This document shows positions 36,555 to 52,012 of a stretch of 64,000 nt of DNA, in pieces. Source of the DNA: Rhabditoides inermis (Eukaryota; Nematoda; Chromadorea; Rhabditida; Rhabditidae); the NCBI GenBank assembly GCA_963966185.1, contig CAWZYM010000328.1:450501-514500 (forward strand), in the 5' to 3' direction. Position 1 is the stretch's first letter, and each line of letters starts with the position of its first letter. The translations under genes and the position numbers were made by a program. The notes beneath the pieces are model-generated. The model made no database searches and was not told where the DNA came from. It saw only the letters and a list, made by a program, of their open reading frames with translations.

Positions 36555-38629
36555 CGAGTTGCAACGTGAGCCACGAACAGCTACGAGCCGCCACGAACAA
36601 CTGTCAGCCGCGAGAGTCACAATCCACGAACATCTACGAGTTTCAACTTCAGCCACAAACAGCTACGAGCCGCCACGAACAACTGTCAGCCGCGAGAGCC
36701 ACAATCCACGAACATCTACGAGTTGCAACGTGAGCCACGAACAGCTACGAGCCGCCACGAGCATCTATCAGCCACGAAAACCACAATACACGAACATCTA
36801 CGAGTTGTAACGTCAGCCACGAACAGCTACGAGCCGCCACGAAGAAATCAGCCGCGAGAGCCACAATCCACGAGCATCTACGAGTTGCAACGTCAGCCAC
36901 GAACAGCTACGAGCCGCCACGAACAACTGTCAGCCGCGAGAGCCACAATCCACGAACATCTACGAATTGCAACGTGAGCCACGAACAGCTACGAGCCGCC
37001 ACAAACATCTATCAGCTGCAAAAACCACATTCCACGAACATCTACGAGTTGTAACGTCAGCCACGAACAGCTACGAGCCGCCACGAACATTTATCAGCTG
37101 TGAAAACCACAATCCACGAACATCTACGAGTTGCAACGTCAGCCACGAACAGCTACGAGCCGCCACAAACATCTATCTTCTGCAAAAACCACAATCCACG
37201 AACATCTACGAGTTGTAACGTCAGCCACGAACAGCTACGAGCCACCACGAACAACTGTCAGCCGCGAGAGCCACAATCCACGAATATCTACGAGTTGTAA
37301 CGTTAGCCACGAACAGCTACGAGCCGCCACGAACATCTATCAGCCGCGAGAACCACAATCCACGAACATCTACGAGTTGCAACTTCAGCCACGAACAGCT
37401 ACGAGCCGCCACGAACAACTGTCAGCCGCGAGAGCCACAATCCACGAACATCTACGAGTTGCAACGTGAGCCACGAACAGCTACGAGCCGCCACGAACAA
37501 CTGTCAGCCGCGAGAGTCACAATCCACGAACATCTACGAGTTTCAACTTCAGCCACAAACAGCTACGAGCCGCCACGAACAACTGAAAACCACAATACAC
37601 GAACATCTACGAGTTGTAACGTCAGCCACGAACAGCTACGAGCCGCCACGAAGAAGTCAGCCGCGAGAGCCACAATCCACGAGCATTTACGAGTTGCAAC
37701 GTCAGCCACGAACAGCTACGAGCCGCCACGAACAACTGTCAGCTGCGAAAGCCACAATCCACGAACATCTACGAGTTGCTACGTCTGCCACGAACAGCTA
37801 CTGTCAGCCGCGAGAGCCACAATCCACGAACAGCTACGAGTTTCAACTTCAGTTACAAACAGCTACGAGCCACCACGAACAACTGTCAGCCGCGAGAGCC
37901 AGAATCCACGAGCATCTACGAGTTGTAACGTCAGCCACGAACAGCTACGAGCCGCCACGAATAACTGTCAGCCGCGAGAGCCACAATCCACGAACAGCTA
38001 CGAGTTGCTACGTCTGCCACGAACAGCTACGAGCCGCCACGAATAACTGTCAGCCGCGAGAGCCACAATCCACGAACAGCTACGAGTTTCAACTTCAGTT
38101 ACAAACAGCCACGAGCCGCCACGAACATCTATCAGCCGCGAGAACCACAATCCACGAACATCTACGAGTTTCAACTTCAGCCAAAAACAGCTACGAGCCG
38201 CCACGAACAACTGTCAGCCGCGAGAGCCACAATCCACGAACATCTACGAGTTGCAACGTGAGCCACGAACAGCTACGAGCCGCCACGAACATCTATCAGC
38301 CACGAAAATCACAATACACGAACATCTACGAGTTGTAACGTCAGCCACGAACAGCTACGAGCCGCCACGAACAACTGTCAGCCGCGAGAGCCACAATCCA
38401 CGAGCATCTACGAGTTGCAACGTCATCCACGAACAGCTACGAGCCGCCACGAACAACTGTCAGCCGCGAGAGCCACAATCCACAAACATCTACGAGTTGC
38501 AACGTGAGCCACGAACAGCTACGAGCCGCCACGAACATCTATCAGCTGCAAAAACCACATCCCACGAACATCTACGAGTTGTAACGTCAGTCACGAACAG
38601 CTACGAGCCGCCACGAACATTTATCAGCT

Positions 38630-40277
38630 GTGAAAACCACAATCCACGAACATCTACGAGTTGCAACGTCAGCCACGAACAGCTACGAGCCGCCACGAAC
38701 ATCTATCAGCCGCGAAAACCACAATCCACGAACATCTACGAGTTGTAACGTCAGCCATGAACAGCTACGAGCCGCCACGAACCACTATCAGCCACGAAAA
38801 CCACATCCCACGAACATCTACGAGTTGTAACGTCAGCCACGAACAGCTACGAGCCGCCACGAACATTTATCAGCTGTGAAAACCACAATTCACGAACATC
38901 TACGAGTTGCAACTTCAGCCACAAACAGCTACGATCCGCCACGAACATCTATCAGCTGCGAAAACCACAATCCACGAACATCTACGAGTTGCAACGTCAG
39001 CCACGAACAGCTGAGAGTTTCAACTTCAGCCACAAACAGCTACGAGCCGCCACGAACATCTATCTTCTGCGAAAACCACAATCCACGAACATCTACGAGT
39101 TGTAACGTCAGCCACGAACAGCTACAAACCGCCACGAACAACTGTCAGCCGCGAGAGCCACAATCCACGAACACCTACGAGTTGCAACGTCAGCCACGAA
39201 CAGCTACGAGCCGCCACGAACATCTATCAGCCGCGAAAACCACAATCCACGAATATCTACGAGTTGTAACGTCAGCCACGAACAGCTACGAGCCGCCACG
39301 AACATCTATCAGCGGCGAATACCACAATCCACGAACATCTACGAGTTGAACGTCAGCCACGAACAGCTACGAGCCGCCACGAAGAAGTCAGCCGCGAGAG
39401 CCACAATCCACGAGCATCTACGAGTTGCAACGTCAGCCACGAACAGCTACGAGCCGCCACGAACAACTGTCAGCCGCGAGAGCCACAATCCACGAACATC
39501 TACGAGTTGCAACGTGAGCCACGAACAGCTACGAGCCGCCACAAACATCTATCAGCTGCAAAAACCACATCCCACGAACATCTACGAGTTGTAACGTCAG
39601 CCACGAACAGCTACGACCCGCCACGAACATTTATCAGCTGTGAAAACCACAATCCACGAACATCTACGAGTTGCAACGTCAGCCACGAACAGCTACGAGC
39701 CGCCACGAACATCTATCAGCCGCGAAAACCACAATCCACGAACATCTACGAGTTGTAACGTCAGCCATGAACAGCTACGAGCCGCCACGAACCACTATCA
39801 GCCACGAAAACCACATCCCACGAACATCTACGAGTTGTAACGTCAGCCACGAACAGCTACGAGCCGCCACGAACATTTATCAGCTGTGAAAACCACAATT
39901 CACGAACATCTACGAGTTGCAACTTCAGCCACAAACAGCTACGATCCGCCACGAACATCTATCAGCTGCGAAAACCACAATCCACGAACATCTACGAGTT
40001 GCAACGTCAGCCACGAACAGCTACGAGTTTCAACTTCAGCCACGAACAGCTACGAGCCGCCACGAACATCTATCAGCTGCGAATACCACAATCCACGACG
40101 ATCTACGAGTTGCAACGTCAGCCACGAACAGCTACGAGCCGCCACGAACATCTATCAGCCGCGAAAACCACAATTCACGAATATCTACGAGTTGTAACGT
40201 CAGCCACGAACAGCTACGAGCCGCCACGAACATCTATCAGCTGCGAATACCACAATCCACGAACATCTACGAGTTGA
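38630..40277 (-). repeat. About 1.0-kb HOR series in block B
   Basis: 38,630-39,000 matches 39,640-40,010 (offset 1,010), and 39,886-40,277 matches 40,920-41,311 (offset 1,034). The unit that begins near 39,346 matches 48,126 (offset 8,780), linking this region to the 1.3-kb series further right. The offsets are not multiples of 82 (1,010 is 12.3 units), so short units are embedded. Confidence 0.75.
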
Positions 40278-41314
40278 ACGTCAGCCACGAACAGCTACGA
40301 GCCGCCACGAACAATTGTCAGCCGCGAGAGTCACAATCCACGAACAGCTACGAGTTTCAACTTCAGTTACAACGAGCCACGAGCCGCCACGAACATCTAT
40401 CAGCCGCAAAAACCACAATCCACGAACATCTACGAGTTGTAACGTCAGCCATGAACAGCTACGAGCCGCCACGAACCACTATCAGCCACGAAAACCACAT
40501 CCCACGAACATCTACGAGTTGTAACGTCAGCCACGAACAGCTACGAGCCGCCACGAACATTTATCAGCTGTGAAAACCACAATTCACGAACATCTACGAG
40601 TTGCAACTTCAGCCACAAACAGCTACGATCCGCCACGAACATCTATCAGCTGCGAAAACCACAATCCACGAACATCTACGAGTTGCAACGTCAGCCACGA
40701 ACAGCTGAGAGTTTCAACTTCAGCCACAAACAGCTACGAGCCGCCACGAACATCTATCTTCTGCGAAAACCACAATCCACGAACATCTACGAGTTGTAAC
40801 GTCAGCCACGAACAGCTACAAACCGCCACGAACAGCTGCGAAAACCACAATCCACGAACATCTACGAGTTGTAAGGTCAGCCACGAACAGCTACGAGCCG
40901 CCACAAACATTTATCAGCTGTGAAAACCACAATCCACGAACATCTACGAGTTGCAACTTCAGCCACAAACAGCTACGATCCGCCACGAACATCTATCAGC
41001 TGCGAAAACCACAATCCACGAACATCTACGAGTTGCAACGTCAGCCACGAACAGCTACGAGTTTCAACTTCAGCCACGAACAGCTACGAGCCGCCACGAA
41101 CATCTATCAGCTGCGAATACCACAATCCACGACGATCTACGAGTTGCAACGTCAGCCACGAACAGCTACGAGCCGCCACGAACATCTATCAGCCGCGAAA
41201 ACCACAATTCACGAATATCTACGAGTTGTAACGTCAGCCACGAACAGCTACGAGCCGCCACGAACATCTATCAGCTGCGAATACCACAATCCACGAACAT
41301 CTACGAGTTGAACG

Positions 41315-42383
41315 TCAGCCACGAACAGCTACGAGCCGCCACGAACAATTGTCAGCCGCGAGAGTCACAATCCACGAACAGCTACGAGTTTCAACTTCAG
41401 TTACAAAGAGCCACGAGCCGCCACAAACATCTATCAGCCGCGAGAACCACAATCCACAAACATCTACGAGTTGCAACTTCAGCCACGAACAGCTACGAGC
41501 CGCCACGAACAACTGTCAGCCGCGAGAGCCACAATCCACGAACATCTACGAGTTGCAACTTCAGCCACAAACAGCTACGAGCCGCCACGAACAACTGTCA
41601 GCCGCGAGAGCCACAATCCACGAACATCTACGAGTTGCAACGTGAGCCACGAACAGCTACGAGCCGCCACGAACAACTGTCAGCCGCGAGAGTCACAATC
41701 CACGAACATCTACGAGTTTCAACTTCAGCCACAAACAGCTACGAGCCGACACAAACAACTGTCAGCCGCGAGAGCCACAATCCACGAACATCTACGAGTT
41801 GCAACGTGAGCCACGAACAGCTACGAGCCGCCACGAACAACTGTCAGCCGCGAGAGTCACAATCCACGAACATCTACGAGTTTCAACTTTAGCCACGAAC
41901 AGCTACGAGCCGCCACGAACATCTATGAGCTGCGAATACCACAATCCACGACGATCTACGAGTTGCAACGTCAGCCACGAACAGCTACGAGCCGCCACGA
42001 ACATCTATCAGCCGCGAAAACCACAATCCACGAATATCTACGAGTTGTAACGTCAGCCACGAACAGCTACGAGCCGCCACGAACAATTGTCAGCCGCGAG
42101 AGTCACAATCCACGAACAGCTACGAGTTTCAACTTCAGTTACAAAGAGCCACGAGCCGCCACGAACATCTATCAGCCGCGAGAACCACAATCCACGAACA
42201 TCTACGAGTTGCAACTTCAGCCACGAACAGCTACGAGCCGCCACGAACAACTGTCAGCCGCGAGAGCCACAATCCACGAACATCTACGAGTTGCAACTTC
42301 AGCCACAAACAGCTACGAGCCGCCACAAACAACTGTCAGCCGCGAGAGCCACAATCCACGAACATCTACGAGTTGCAACGTGA
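41315..42383 (-). repeat. 738-bp (nine-monomer) HOR pair
   Basis: 41,315-41,645 matches 42,053-42,383 at an offset of exactly 738, which is nine full monomers. Shared markers are CAATTGTCAG and TTACAAAGAGCC. It is the only HOR offset found that is a whole multiple of 82. The 40,951-41,892 stretch that contains its left copy recurs at 51,656-52,597 (offset 10,705). Confidence 0.78.
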
Positions 42384-45300
42384 GCCACGAACAGCTACGA
42401 GCCGCCACGAACATCTATCAGCTGCGAAAACCACATCCCACGAACATCTACGAGTTGTAACGTCAGCCACGAACAGCTACGAGCCGCCACGAACATCTAT
42501 CAGCCGCGAAAACCACAATCCACGAACATCTACGAGTTGTAACGTCAGCCACGAACAGCTACGAGCCGCCACGAACCACTATCAGCCACGAAAACCACAA
42601 CCCACGAACATCTACGAGTTGCAACTTCAGCCACAAACAGCTACGATCCGCCACGAACATCTATCAGCTGCGAAAACCACAATCCACGAACATCTACGAG
42701 TTGCAACGTCAGCCACGAACATCTACGAGTTTCAACTTCAGCCACAAACAGCTACGAGCCGCCACGAACATCTATCAGCCACGAAAACCACAATACACGA
42801 ACATCTACGAGTTGTAACGTCAGCCACGAACAGCTACGAGCCGCCACGAACAGCTGCGAAAACCACAATCCACGAACATCTACGAGTTGCAACGTCAGCC
42901 ACGAACAGCTACGAGCCGCCACGAACATCTATCAGCTGCGAATACCACAAACCACGACGATCTACGAGTTGCAACGTCAGCCACGAACAGCTACGAGCCA
43001 CCAAGAACATCTATCATCCGCGAAAACCACATTCCACGAATATCTACGAGTTGTAACGTCAGCCACGAACAGCTACGAGACGCCACGAACATCTATCAGC
43101 CACGAAAACCACAATACACGAACATCTACGAGTTGTAACGTCAGCCACGAACAGCTACGAGCCGCCACGAAGAAGTCAGCCGCGAGAGCCACAATCCACG
43201 AGCATCTACGAGTTGCAACGTCAGCCACGAACAACTGTCAGCTGCGAAAGCCACAATCCACGAACATCTACGAGTTGCTACGTCTGCCACGAACAGCTAC
43301 GAGCCGCCACGAATAACTGTCAGCCGCGAGAGCCACAATCCACGAACAGCTACGAGTTTCAACTTCAGTTACAAACAGCCACGAGCCGCCACGAACATCT
43401 ATCAGCCGCGAGAACCACAATCCACGAACATCTACGAGTTGCAACTTCAGCCACGAACAGCTACGAGCCGCCACGAACAACTGTCAGCCGCGAAACCCAC
43501 AATCCACGAACATCTACGAGTTGCAACGTGAGCCACGAACAGCTACGAGCCGCCACGAACAACTGTCAGCCGCGAGAGTCACAATCCACGAACATCTACG
43601 AGTTTCAACTTCAGCCACAAACAGCTACGAGCCGACACGAACAACTGTCAGCCGCGAGAGCCACAATCCACGAACATCTACGAGTTGCAACGTGAGCCAC
43701 GAACAGCTACGAGCCGCCACGAACAACTGTCAGCCGCGAGAGTCACAATCCACGAACATCTACGAGTTTCAACTTCAGCCACAAACAGCTACGAGCCGCC
43801 ACGAACATCTATCAGCCACGAAAACCACAATACACGAACATCTACGAGTTGTAACGTCAGCCACGAACAGCTACGAGCCGCCACGAAGAAGTCAGCCGCG
43901 AGGGCCACAATCCACGAGCATCTACGAGTTGCAACGTCAGCCACGAACAGCTACGAGCCGCCACGAACAACTGTCAGCCGCGAGAGCCACAATCCACGAA
44001 CATCTACGAGTTGCAACGTGAGCCACGAACAGCTACGAGCCGCCACGAACATCTATCAGCCGCGAGAACCACAATCCACGAACATCTACGAGTTGCAACT
44101 TGAGCCACAAACAGCTACGAGCCGCCACGAACAACTGTCAGCCGCGAGAGCCACAATCCACGAACATCTACGAGTTGCAACGTGAGCCACGAACAGCTAC
44201 GAGCCGCCACGAACAACTGTCAGCCGCGAGAGTCACAATCCACGAACATCTACGAGTTTCAACTTCAGCCACAAACAGCTACGAGCCGACACAAACAACT
44301 GTCAGCCGCGAGAGCCACAATCCACGAACATCTACGAGTTGCAACGTGAGCCACGAACAGCTACGAGCCGCCACGAACAACTGTCAGCCGCGAGAGTCAC
44401 AATCCACGAACATCTACGAGTTTCAACTTTAGCCACGAACAGCTACGAGCCGCCACGAACATCTATCAGCTGCGAATACCACAATCCACGACGATCTACG
44501 AGTTGCAACGTCAGCCACGAACAGCTACGAGCCGCCACGAACATCTATCAGCCGCGAAAACCACAATCCACGAATATCTACGAGTTGTAACGTCAGCCAC
44601 GAACAGCTACGAGCCGCCACGAACATCTATCAGCTGCGAATACCACAATCCACGAACATCTACGAGTTGAACGTCAGCCACGAACAGCTACGAGCCGCCA
44701 CGAACAATTGTCAGCCGCGAGAGTCACAATCCACGAACAGCTACGAGTTTCAACTTCAGTTACAAAGAGCCACGAGCCGCCACGAACATCTATCAGCCGC
44801 GAGAACCACAATCCACGAACATCTACGAGTTGCAACTTCAGCCACGAACAGCTACGAGCCGCCACGAACAACTGTCAGCCGCGAGAGCCACAATCCACGA
44901 ACATCTACGAGTTGCAACTTCAGCCACAAACAGCTACGAGCCCCACAAACAACTGTCAGCCGCGAGAGCCACAATCCACGAACATCTGCGAGTTGCAACG
45001 TGAGCCACGAACAGCTACGAGCCGCCACGAACATCTATCAGCTGCGAAAACCACATCCCACGAACATCTACGAGTTGTAACGTCAGCCACGAACAGCTAC
45101 GAGCCGCCACGAACATCTATCAGCCGCGAAAACCACAATCCACGAACATCTACGAGTTGTAACGTCAGCCACGAACAGCTACGAGCCGCCACGAACCACT
45201 ATCAGCCACGAAAACCACAACCCACAAACATCTACGAGTTGCAACTTCAGCCACAAACAGCTACGATCCGCCACGAACATCTATCAGCTGCGAAAACCAC

Positions 45301-47150
45301 AATCCACGAACATCTACGAGTTGCAACGTCAGCCACGAACATCTACGAGTTTCAACTTCAGCCACAAACAGCTACGAGCCGCCACGAACATCTATCAGCC
45401 ACGAAAACCACAATACACGAACATCTACGAGTTGTAACGTCAGCCACGAACAGCTACGAGCCGCCACGAACAGCTGCGAAAACCACAATCCACGAACATC
45501 TACGAGTTGCAACGTCAGCCACGAACAGCTACGAGCCGCCACGAACATCTATCAGCTGCGAATACCACAATCCACGAATATCTACGAGTTGTAACGTCAG
45601 CCACGAACAGCTACGAGACGCCACGAACATCTATCAGCCACGAAAACCACAATACACGAACATCTACGAGTTGTATCGTCAGCCACGAACAGCTACGAGC
45701 CGCCACGAAGAAGTCAGCCGCGAGAGCCACAATCCACGAGCATCTACGAGTTGCAACGTCAGCCACGAACAGCTACGAGCCGCCACGAACAACTGTCAGC
45801 TGCGAAAGCCACAATCCACGAACATCTACGAGTTGCTACGTCTGCCACGAACAGCTACGAGCCGCCACGAATAACTGTCAGCCGCGAGAGCCACAATCCA
45901 CGAACAGCTACGAGTTTCAACTTCAGTTACAAACAGCCACGAGCCGCCACGAACATCTATCAGCCGCGAGAACCACAATCCACGAACATCTACGAGTTGC
46001 AACTTCAGCCACGAACAGCTACGAGCCGCCACGAACAACTGTCAGCCGCGAAAGCCACAATCCACGAACATCTACGAGTTGCAACGTGAGCCACGAACAG
46101 CTACGAGCCGCCACGAACAACTGTCAGCCGCGAGAGTCACAATCCACGAACATCTACGAGTTTCAACTTCAGCCACAAACAGCTACGAGCCGACACGAAC
46201 AACTGTCAGCCGCGAGAGCCACAATCCACGAACATCTACGAGTTGCAACGTGAGCCACGAACAGCTACGAGCCGCCACGAACAACTGTCAGCCGCGAGAG
46301 TCACAATCCACGAACATCTACGAGTTTCAACTTCAGCCACAAACAGCTACGAGCCGCCACGAACATCTATCAGCCATCGAAAACCACAATACACGAACAT
46401 CTACGAGTTGTAACGTCAGCCACGAACAGCTACGAGCCGCCACGAAGAAGTCAGCCGCGAGGGCCACAATCCACGAGCATCTACGAGTTGCAACGTCAGC
46501 CACGAACAGCTACGAGCCGCCACGAACAACTGTCAGCCGCGAGAGCCACAATCCACGAACATCTACGAGTTGCAACGTGAGCCACGAACAGCTACGAGCC
46601 GCCACGAACATCTATCAGCCGCGAGAACCACAATCCACGAACATCTACGAGTTGCAACTTGAGCCACGAACAGCTACGAGCCGCCACGAACAACTGTCAG
46701 CCGCGAAAGCCACAATCCACGAACATCTACGAGTTGCAACGTGAGCCACGAACAGCTACGAGCCGCCACGAACAACTGTCAGCCGCGAGAGTCACAATCC
46801 ACGAACATCTACGAGTTTCAACTTCAGCCACAAACAGCTACGAGCCGACACGAACAACTGTCAGCCGCGAGAGTCACAATCCACGAACATCTACGAGTTT
46901 CAACTTCAGCCACAAACAGCTACGAGCCGACACGAACAACTGTCAGCCGCGAGAGCCACAATCCACGAACATCTACGAGTTGCAACGTGAGCCACGAACA
47001 GCTACGAGCCGCCACGAACAACTGTCAGCCGCGAGAGTCACAATCCACGAACATCTACGAGTTTCAACTTCAGCCACAAACAGCTACGAGCCGCCACGAA
47101 CATCTATCAGCCACGAAAACCACAATACACGAACATCTACGAGTTGTAAC
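42053..47150 (-). repeat. About 2.6-kb HOR, two copies
   Basis: The left copy from 42,053 matches the right copy from 44,674 (offset 2,621), and 43,268 onward matches 45,826 onward (offset 2,558). The offset drops because the right copy lacks part of the 42,969-43,213 region. Shared markers are TTACAAAGAGCC, GAGCCGACACG and CCGCGAGGGCC. Near 46,376 the right copy has one extra base (CAGCCATCGAAAACC). Confidence 0.78.
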
Positions 47151-48125
47151 GTCAGCCACGAACAGCTACGAGCCGCCACGAAGAAGTCAGCCGCGAGGGC
47201 CACAATCCACGAGCATCTACGAGTTGCAACGTCAGCCACGAACAGCTACGAGCCGCCACGAACAACTGTCAGCCGCGAGAGCCACAATCCACGAACATCT
47301 ACGAGTTGCAACGTGAGCCACGAACAGCTACGAGCCGCCACGAACATCTATCAGCTGCAAAAACCACATCCCACGAACATCTACGAGTTGTAACGTCAGC
47401 CACGAACAGCTACGAGCCGCCACGAACATTTATCAGCTGTGAAAACCACAATCCACGAACATCTACGAGTTGCAACGTCAGCCACGAACAGCTACGAGCC
47501 GCCACGAACATCTATCAGCCGCGAAAACCACAATGCACGAACATCTACGAGTTGTAACGTCAGCCATGAACAGCTACGAGCCGCCACGAACCACTATCAG
47601 CCACGAAAACCACATCCCACGAACATCTACGAGTTGTAACGTCAGCCACGAACAGCTACGAGCTGCCACGAACATTTATCAGCTGTGAAAACCACAATCC
47701 ACGAACATCTACGAGTTGCAACGTCAGCCACGAACAGCTACGAGCCGCCACGAACATCTATCAGCCGCGAAAACCACAATCCACGAACATCTACGAGTTG
47801 TAACGTCAGCCACGAACAGCTACGAGCCGCCACGAACATCTATCTTCTGCGAAAACCACAATCCACGAACATCTACGAGTTGTAACGTCAGCCACGAACA
47901 GCTACAAACCGCCACGAACAACTGTCAGCCGCGAGAGCCACAATCCACGAACACCTACGAGTTGCAACGTCAGCCACGAACAGCTACGAGCCGCCACGAA
48001 CATCTATCAGCCGCGAAAACCACAATCCACGAATATCTACGAGTTGTAACGTCAGCCACGAACAGCTACGAGCCGCCACGAACATCTATCAGCGGCGAAT
48101 ACCACAATCCACGAACATCTACGAG

Positions 48126-51100
48126 TTGAACGTCAGCCACGAACAGCTACGAGCCGCCACGAAGAAGTCAGCCGCGAGAGCCACAATCCACGAGCATCTA
48201 CGAGTTGCAACGTCAGCCACGAACAGCTACGAGCCGCCACGAACCACTGTCAGCCGCGAGAGCCACAATCCACGAACATCTACGAGTTGCAACGTGAGCC
48301 ACGAACAGCTACGAGCCGCCACGAACATCTATCAGCTGCAAAAACCACATCCCACGAACATCTACGAGTTGTAACGTCAGCCACAAACAGCTACGACCCG
48401 CCACGAACATTTATCAGCTGTGAAAACCACAATCCACGAACATCTACGAGTTGCAACGTCAGCCACGAACAGCTACGAGCCGCCACGAACATCTATCAGC
48501 CGCGAAAACCACAATCCACGAACATCTACGAGTTGTAACGTCAGCCATGAACAGCTACGAGCCGCCACGAACCACTATCAGCCACAAAAACCACATCCCA
48601 CGAACATCTACGAGTTGTAACGTCAGCCACGAACAGCTACGAGCCGCCACGAACATTTATCAGCTGTGAAAACCACAATTCACGAACATCTACGAGTTGC
48701 AACTTCAGCCACAAACAGCTACGATCCGCCACGAACATCTATCAGCTGCGAAAACCACAATCCACGAACATCTACGAGTTGCAACGTCAGCCACGAACAG
48801 CTGAGAGTTTCAACTTCAGCCACAAACAGCTACGAGCCGCCACGAACATCTATCTTCTGCGAAAACCACAATCCACGAACATCTACGAGTTGTAACGTCA
48901 GCCACGAACAGCTACAAACCGCCACGAACAGCTGCGAAAACCACAATCCACGAACATCTACGAGTTGTAAGGTCAGCCACGAACAGCTACGAGCCGGCAC
49001 AAACATTTATCAGCTGTGAAAACCACAATCCACGAACATCTACGAGTTGCAACTTCAGCCACAAACAGCTACGATCCGCCACGAACATCTATCAGCTGCG
49101 AAAACCACAATCCACGAACATCTACGAGTTGTAACGTCAGCCACGAACAGCTACGAGCCGCCACGAACATCTATCTTCTGCGAAAACCACAATCCACGAA
49201 CATCTACGAGTTGTAACGTCAGCCACGAACAGCTACAAACCGCCACGAACAACTGTCAGCCGCGAGAGCCACAATCCACGAACACCTACGAGTTGCAACG
49301 TCAGCCACGAACAGCTACGAGCCGCCACGAACATCTATCAACCGCGAAAACCACAATCCACGAATATCTACGAGTTGTAACGTCAGCCACGAACAGCTAC
49401 GAGCCGCCACGAGCATCTATCAGCGGCGAATACCACTATCCACGAACATCTACGAGTTGAACGTCAGCCACGAACAGCTACGAGCCGCCACGAAGAAGTC
49501 AGCCGCGAGATCCACAATCCACGAGCATCTACGAGTTGCAACGTCAGCCACGAACAGCTACGAGCCGCCACGAACAACTGTCAGCCGCGAGAGCCACAAT
49601 CCACGAACATCTACGAGTTGCAACGTGAGCCACGAACAGCTACGAGCCGCCACGAACATCTATCAGCTGCAAAAACCACATCCCACGAACATCTACGAGT
49701 TGTAACGTCAGCCACGAACAGCTACGACCCGCCACGAACATTTATCAGCTGTGAAAACCACAATCCACGAACATCTACGAGTTGCAACGTCAGCCACGAA
49801 CAGCTACGAGCCGCCACGAACATCTATCAGCCGCGAAAACCACAATCCACGAACATCTACGAGTTGTAACGTCAGCCATGAACAGCTACGAGCCGCCACG
49901 AACCACTATCAGCCACGAAAACCACATCCCACGAACATCTACGAGTTGTAACGTCAGCCACGAACAGCTACGAGCCGCCACGAACATTTATCAGCTGTGA
50001 AAACCACAATTCACGAACATCTACGAGTTGCAACTTCAGCCACAAACAGCTACGATCCGCCACGAACATCTATCAGCTGCGAAAACCACAATCCACGAAC
50101 ATCTACGAGTTGCAACGTCACCCACGAACAGCTGAGAGTTTCAACTTCAGCCACAAACAGCTACGAGCCGCCACGAACATCTATCTTCTGCGAAAACCAC
50201 AATCCACGAACATCTACGAAATGTAACGTCAGCCACGAACAGCTACAAACCGCCACGAACAGCTGCGAAAACCACAATCCACGAACATCTACGAGTTGTA
50301 AGGTCAGCCACGAACAGCTACGAGCCGCCACAAACATTTATCAGCTGTGAAAACCACAATCCACGAACATCTACGAGTTGCAACTTCAGCCACAAACAGC
50401 TACGATCCGCCACGAACATCTATCAGCTGCGAAAACCACAATCCACGAACATCTACGAGTTGCAACGTCAGCCACGAACAGCTACGAGTTTCAACTTCAG
50501 CCACGAACAGCTACGAGCCGCCACGAACATCTATCAGCTGCGAATACCACAATCCACGACGATCTACGAGTTGCAACGTCAGCCACGAACAGCTACGAGC
50601 CGCCACGAACATCTATCAGCCGCGAAAACCACAATTCACGAATATCTACGAGTTGTAACGTCAGCCACGAACAGCTACGAGCCGCCACGAACATCTATCA
50701 GCGGCGAATACCACAATCCACGAACATCTACGAGTTGAACGTCAGCCACGAACAGCTACGAGCCGCCACGAAGAAGTCAGCCGCGAGAGCCACAATCCAC
50801 GAGCATCTACGAGTTGCAACGTCAGCCACGAACCGCTACGAGCCGCCACGAACAACTGTCAGCCGCGAGAGCCACAATCCACGAACATCTACGAGTTGCA
50901 ACGTGAGCCACGAACAGCTACGAGCCGCCACGAACATCTATCAGCTGCAAAAACCACATCCCACGAACATCTACGAGTTGTAACGTCAGCCACGAACAGC
51001 CACGACCCGCCACGAACATTTATCAGCTGTGAAAACCACAATCCACGAACATCTACGAGTTGCAACGTCAGCCACGAACAGCTACGAGCCGCCACGAACA

Positions 51101-52012
51101 TCTATCAGCCGCGAAAACCACAATCCACGAACATCTACGAGTTGTAACGTCAGCCATGAACAGCTACGAGCCGCCACGAACCACTATCAGCCACGAAAAC
51201 CACATCCCACGAACATCTACGAGTTGTAACGTCAGCCACGAACAGCTACGAGCCGCCACGAACATTTATCAGCTGTGAAAACCCCAATTCACGAACATCT
51301 ACGAGTTGCAACTTCAGCCACAAACAGCTACGATCCGCCACGAACATCTATCAGCTGCGAAAACCACAATCCACGAACATCTACGAGTTGCAACGTCAGC
51401 CACGAACAGCTGAGAGTTTCAACTTCAGCCACAAACAGCTACGAGCCGCCACGAACATCTATCTTCTGCGAAAACCACAATCCACGAACATCTACGAGTT
51501 GTAACGTCAGCCACGAACAGCTACAAACCGCCACGAACAGCTGCGAAAACCACAATCCACGAACATCTACGAGTTGTAAGGTCAGCCACGAACAGCTACG
51601 AGCCGCCACAAACATTTATCAGCTGTGAAAACCACAATCCACGAACATCTACGAGTTGCAACTTCAGCCACAAACAGCTACGATCCGCCACGAACATCTA
51701 TCAGCTGCGAAAACCACAATCCACGAACATCTACGAGTTGGAACGTCAGCCACGAACAGCTACGAGTTTCAACTTCAGCCACGAACAGCTACGAGCCGCC
51801 ACGAACATCTATCAGCTGCGAATACCACAATCCACGACGATCTACGAGTTGCAACGTCAGCCACGAACAGCTACGAGCCGCCACGAACATCTATCAGCCG
51901 CGAAAACCACAATTCACGAATATCTACGAGTTGTAACGTCAGCCACGAACAGCTACGAGCCGCCACGAACATCTATCAGCTGCGAATACCACAATCCACG
52001 AACATCTACGAG
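48126..52012 (-). repeat. Three tandem HOR units of about 1.3 kb
   Basis: Units are 48,126-49,456 (1,331 bp), 49,457-50,734 (1,278 bp) and 50,735-52,012 (1,278 bp). Each starts with TTGAACGTCAGCC and a GAAGAAGTC unit. Each contains the CAGCTACGACCCGCC variant (CAGCCACGACCCGCC in the third, near 51,000), then CAGCCATGAAC, AGCTGAGAG and GTTGTAAGGTCAGCC. After 52,012 the GAAGAAGTC marker is replaced by ACAATTGTC, ending the series. Confidence 0.82.
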
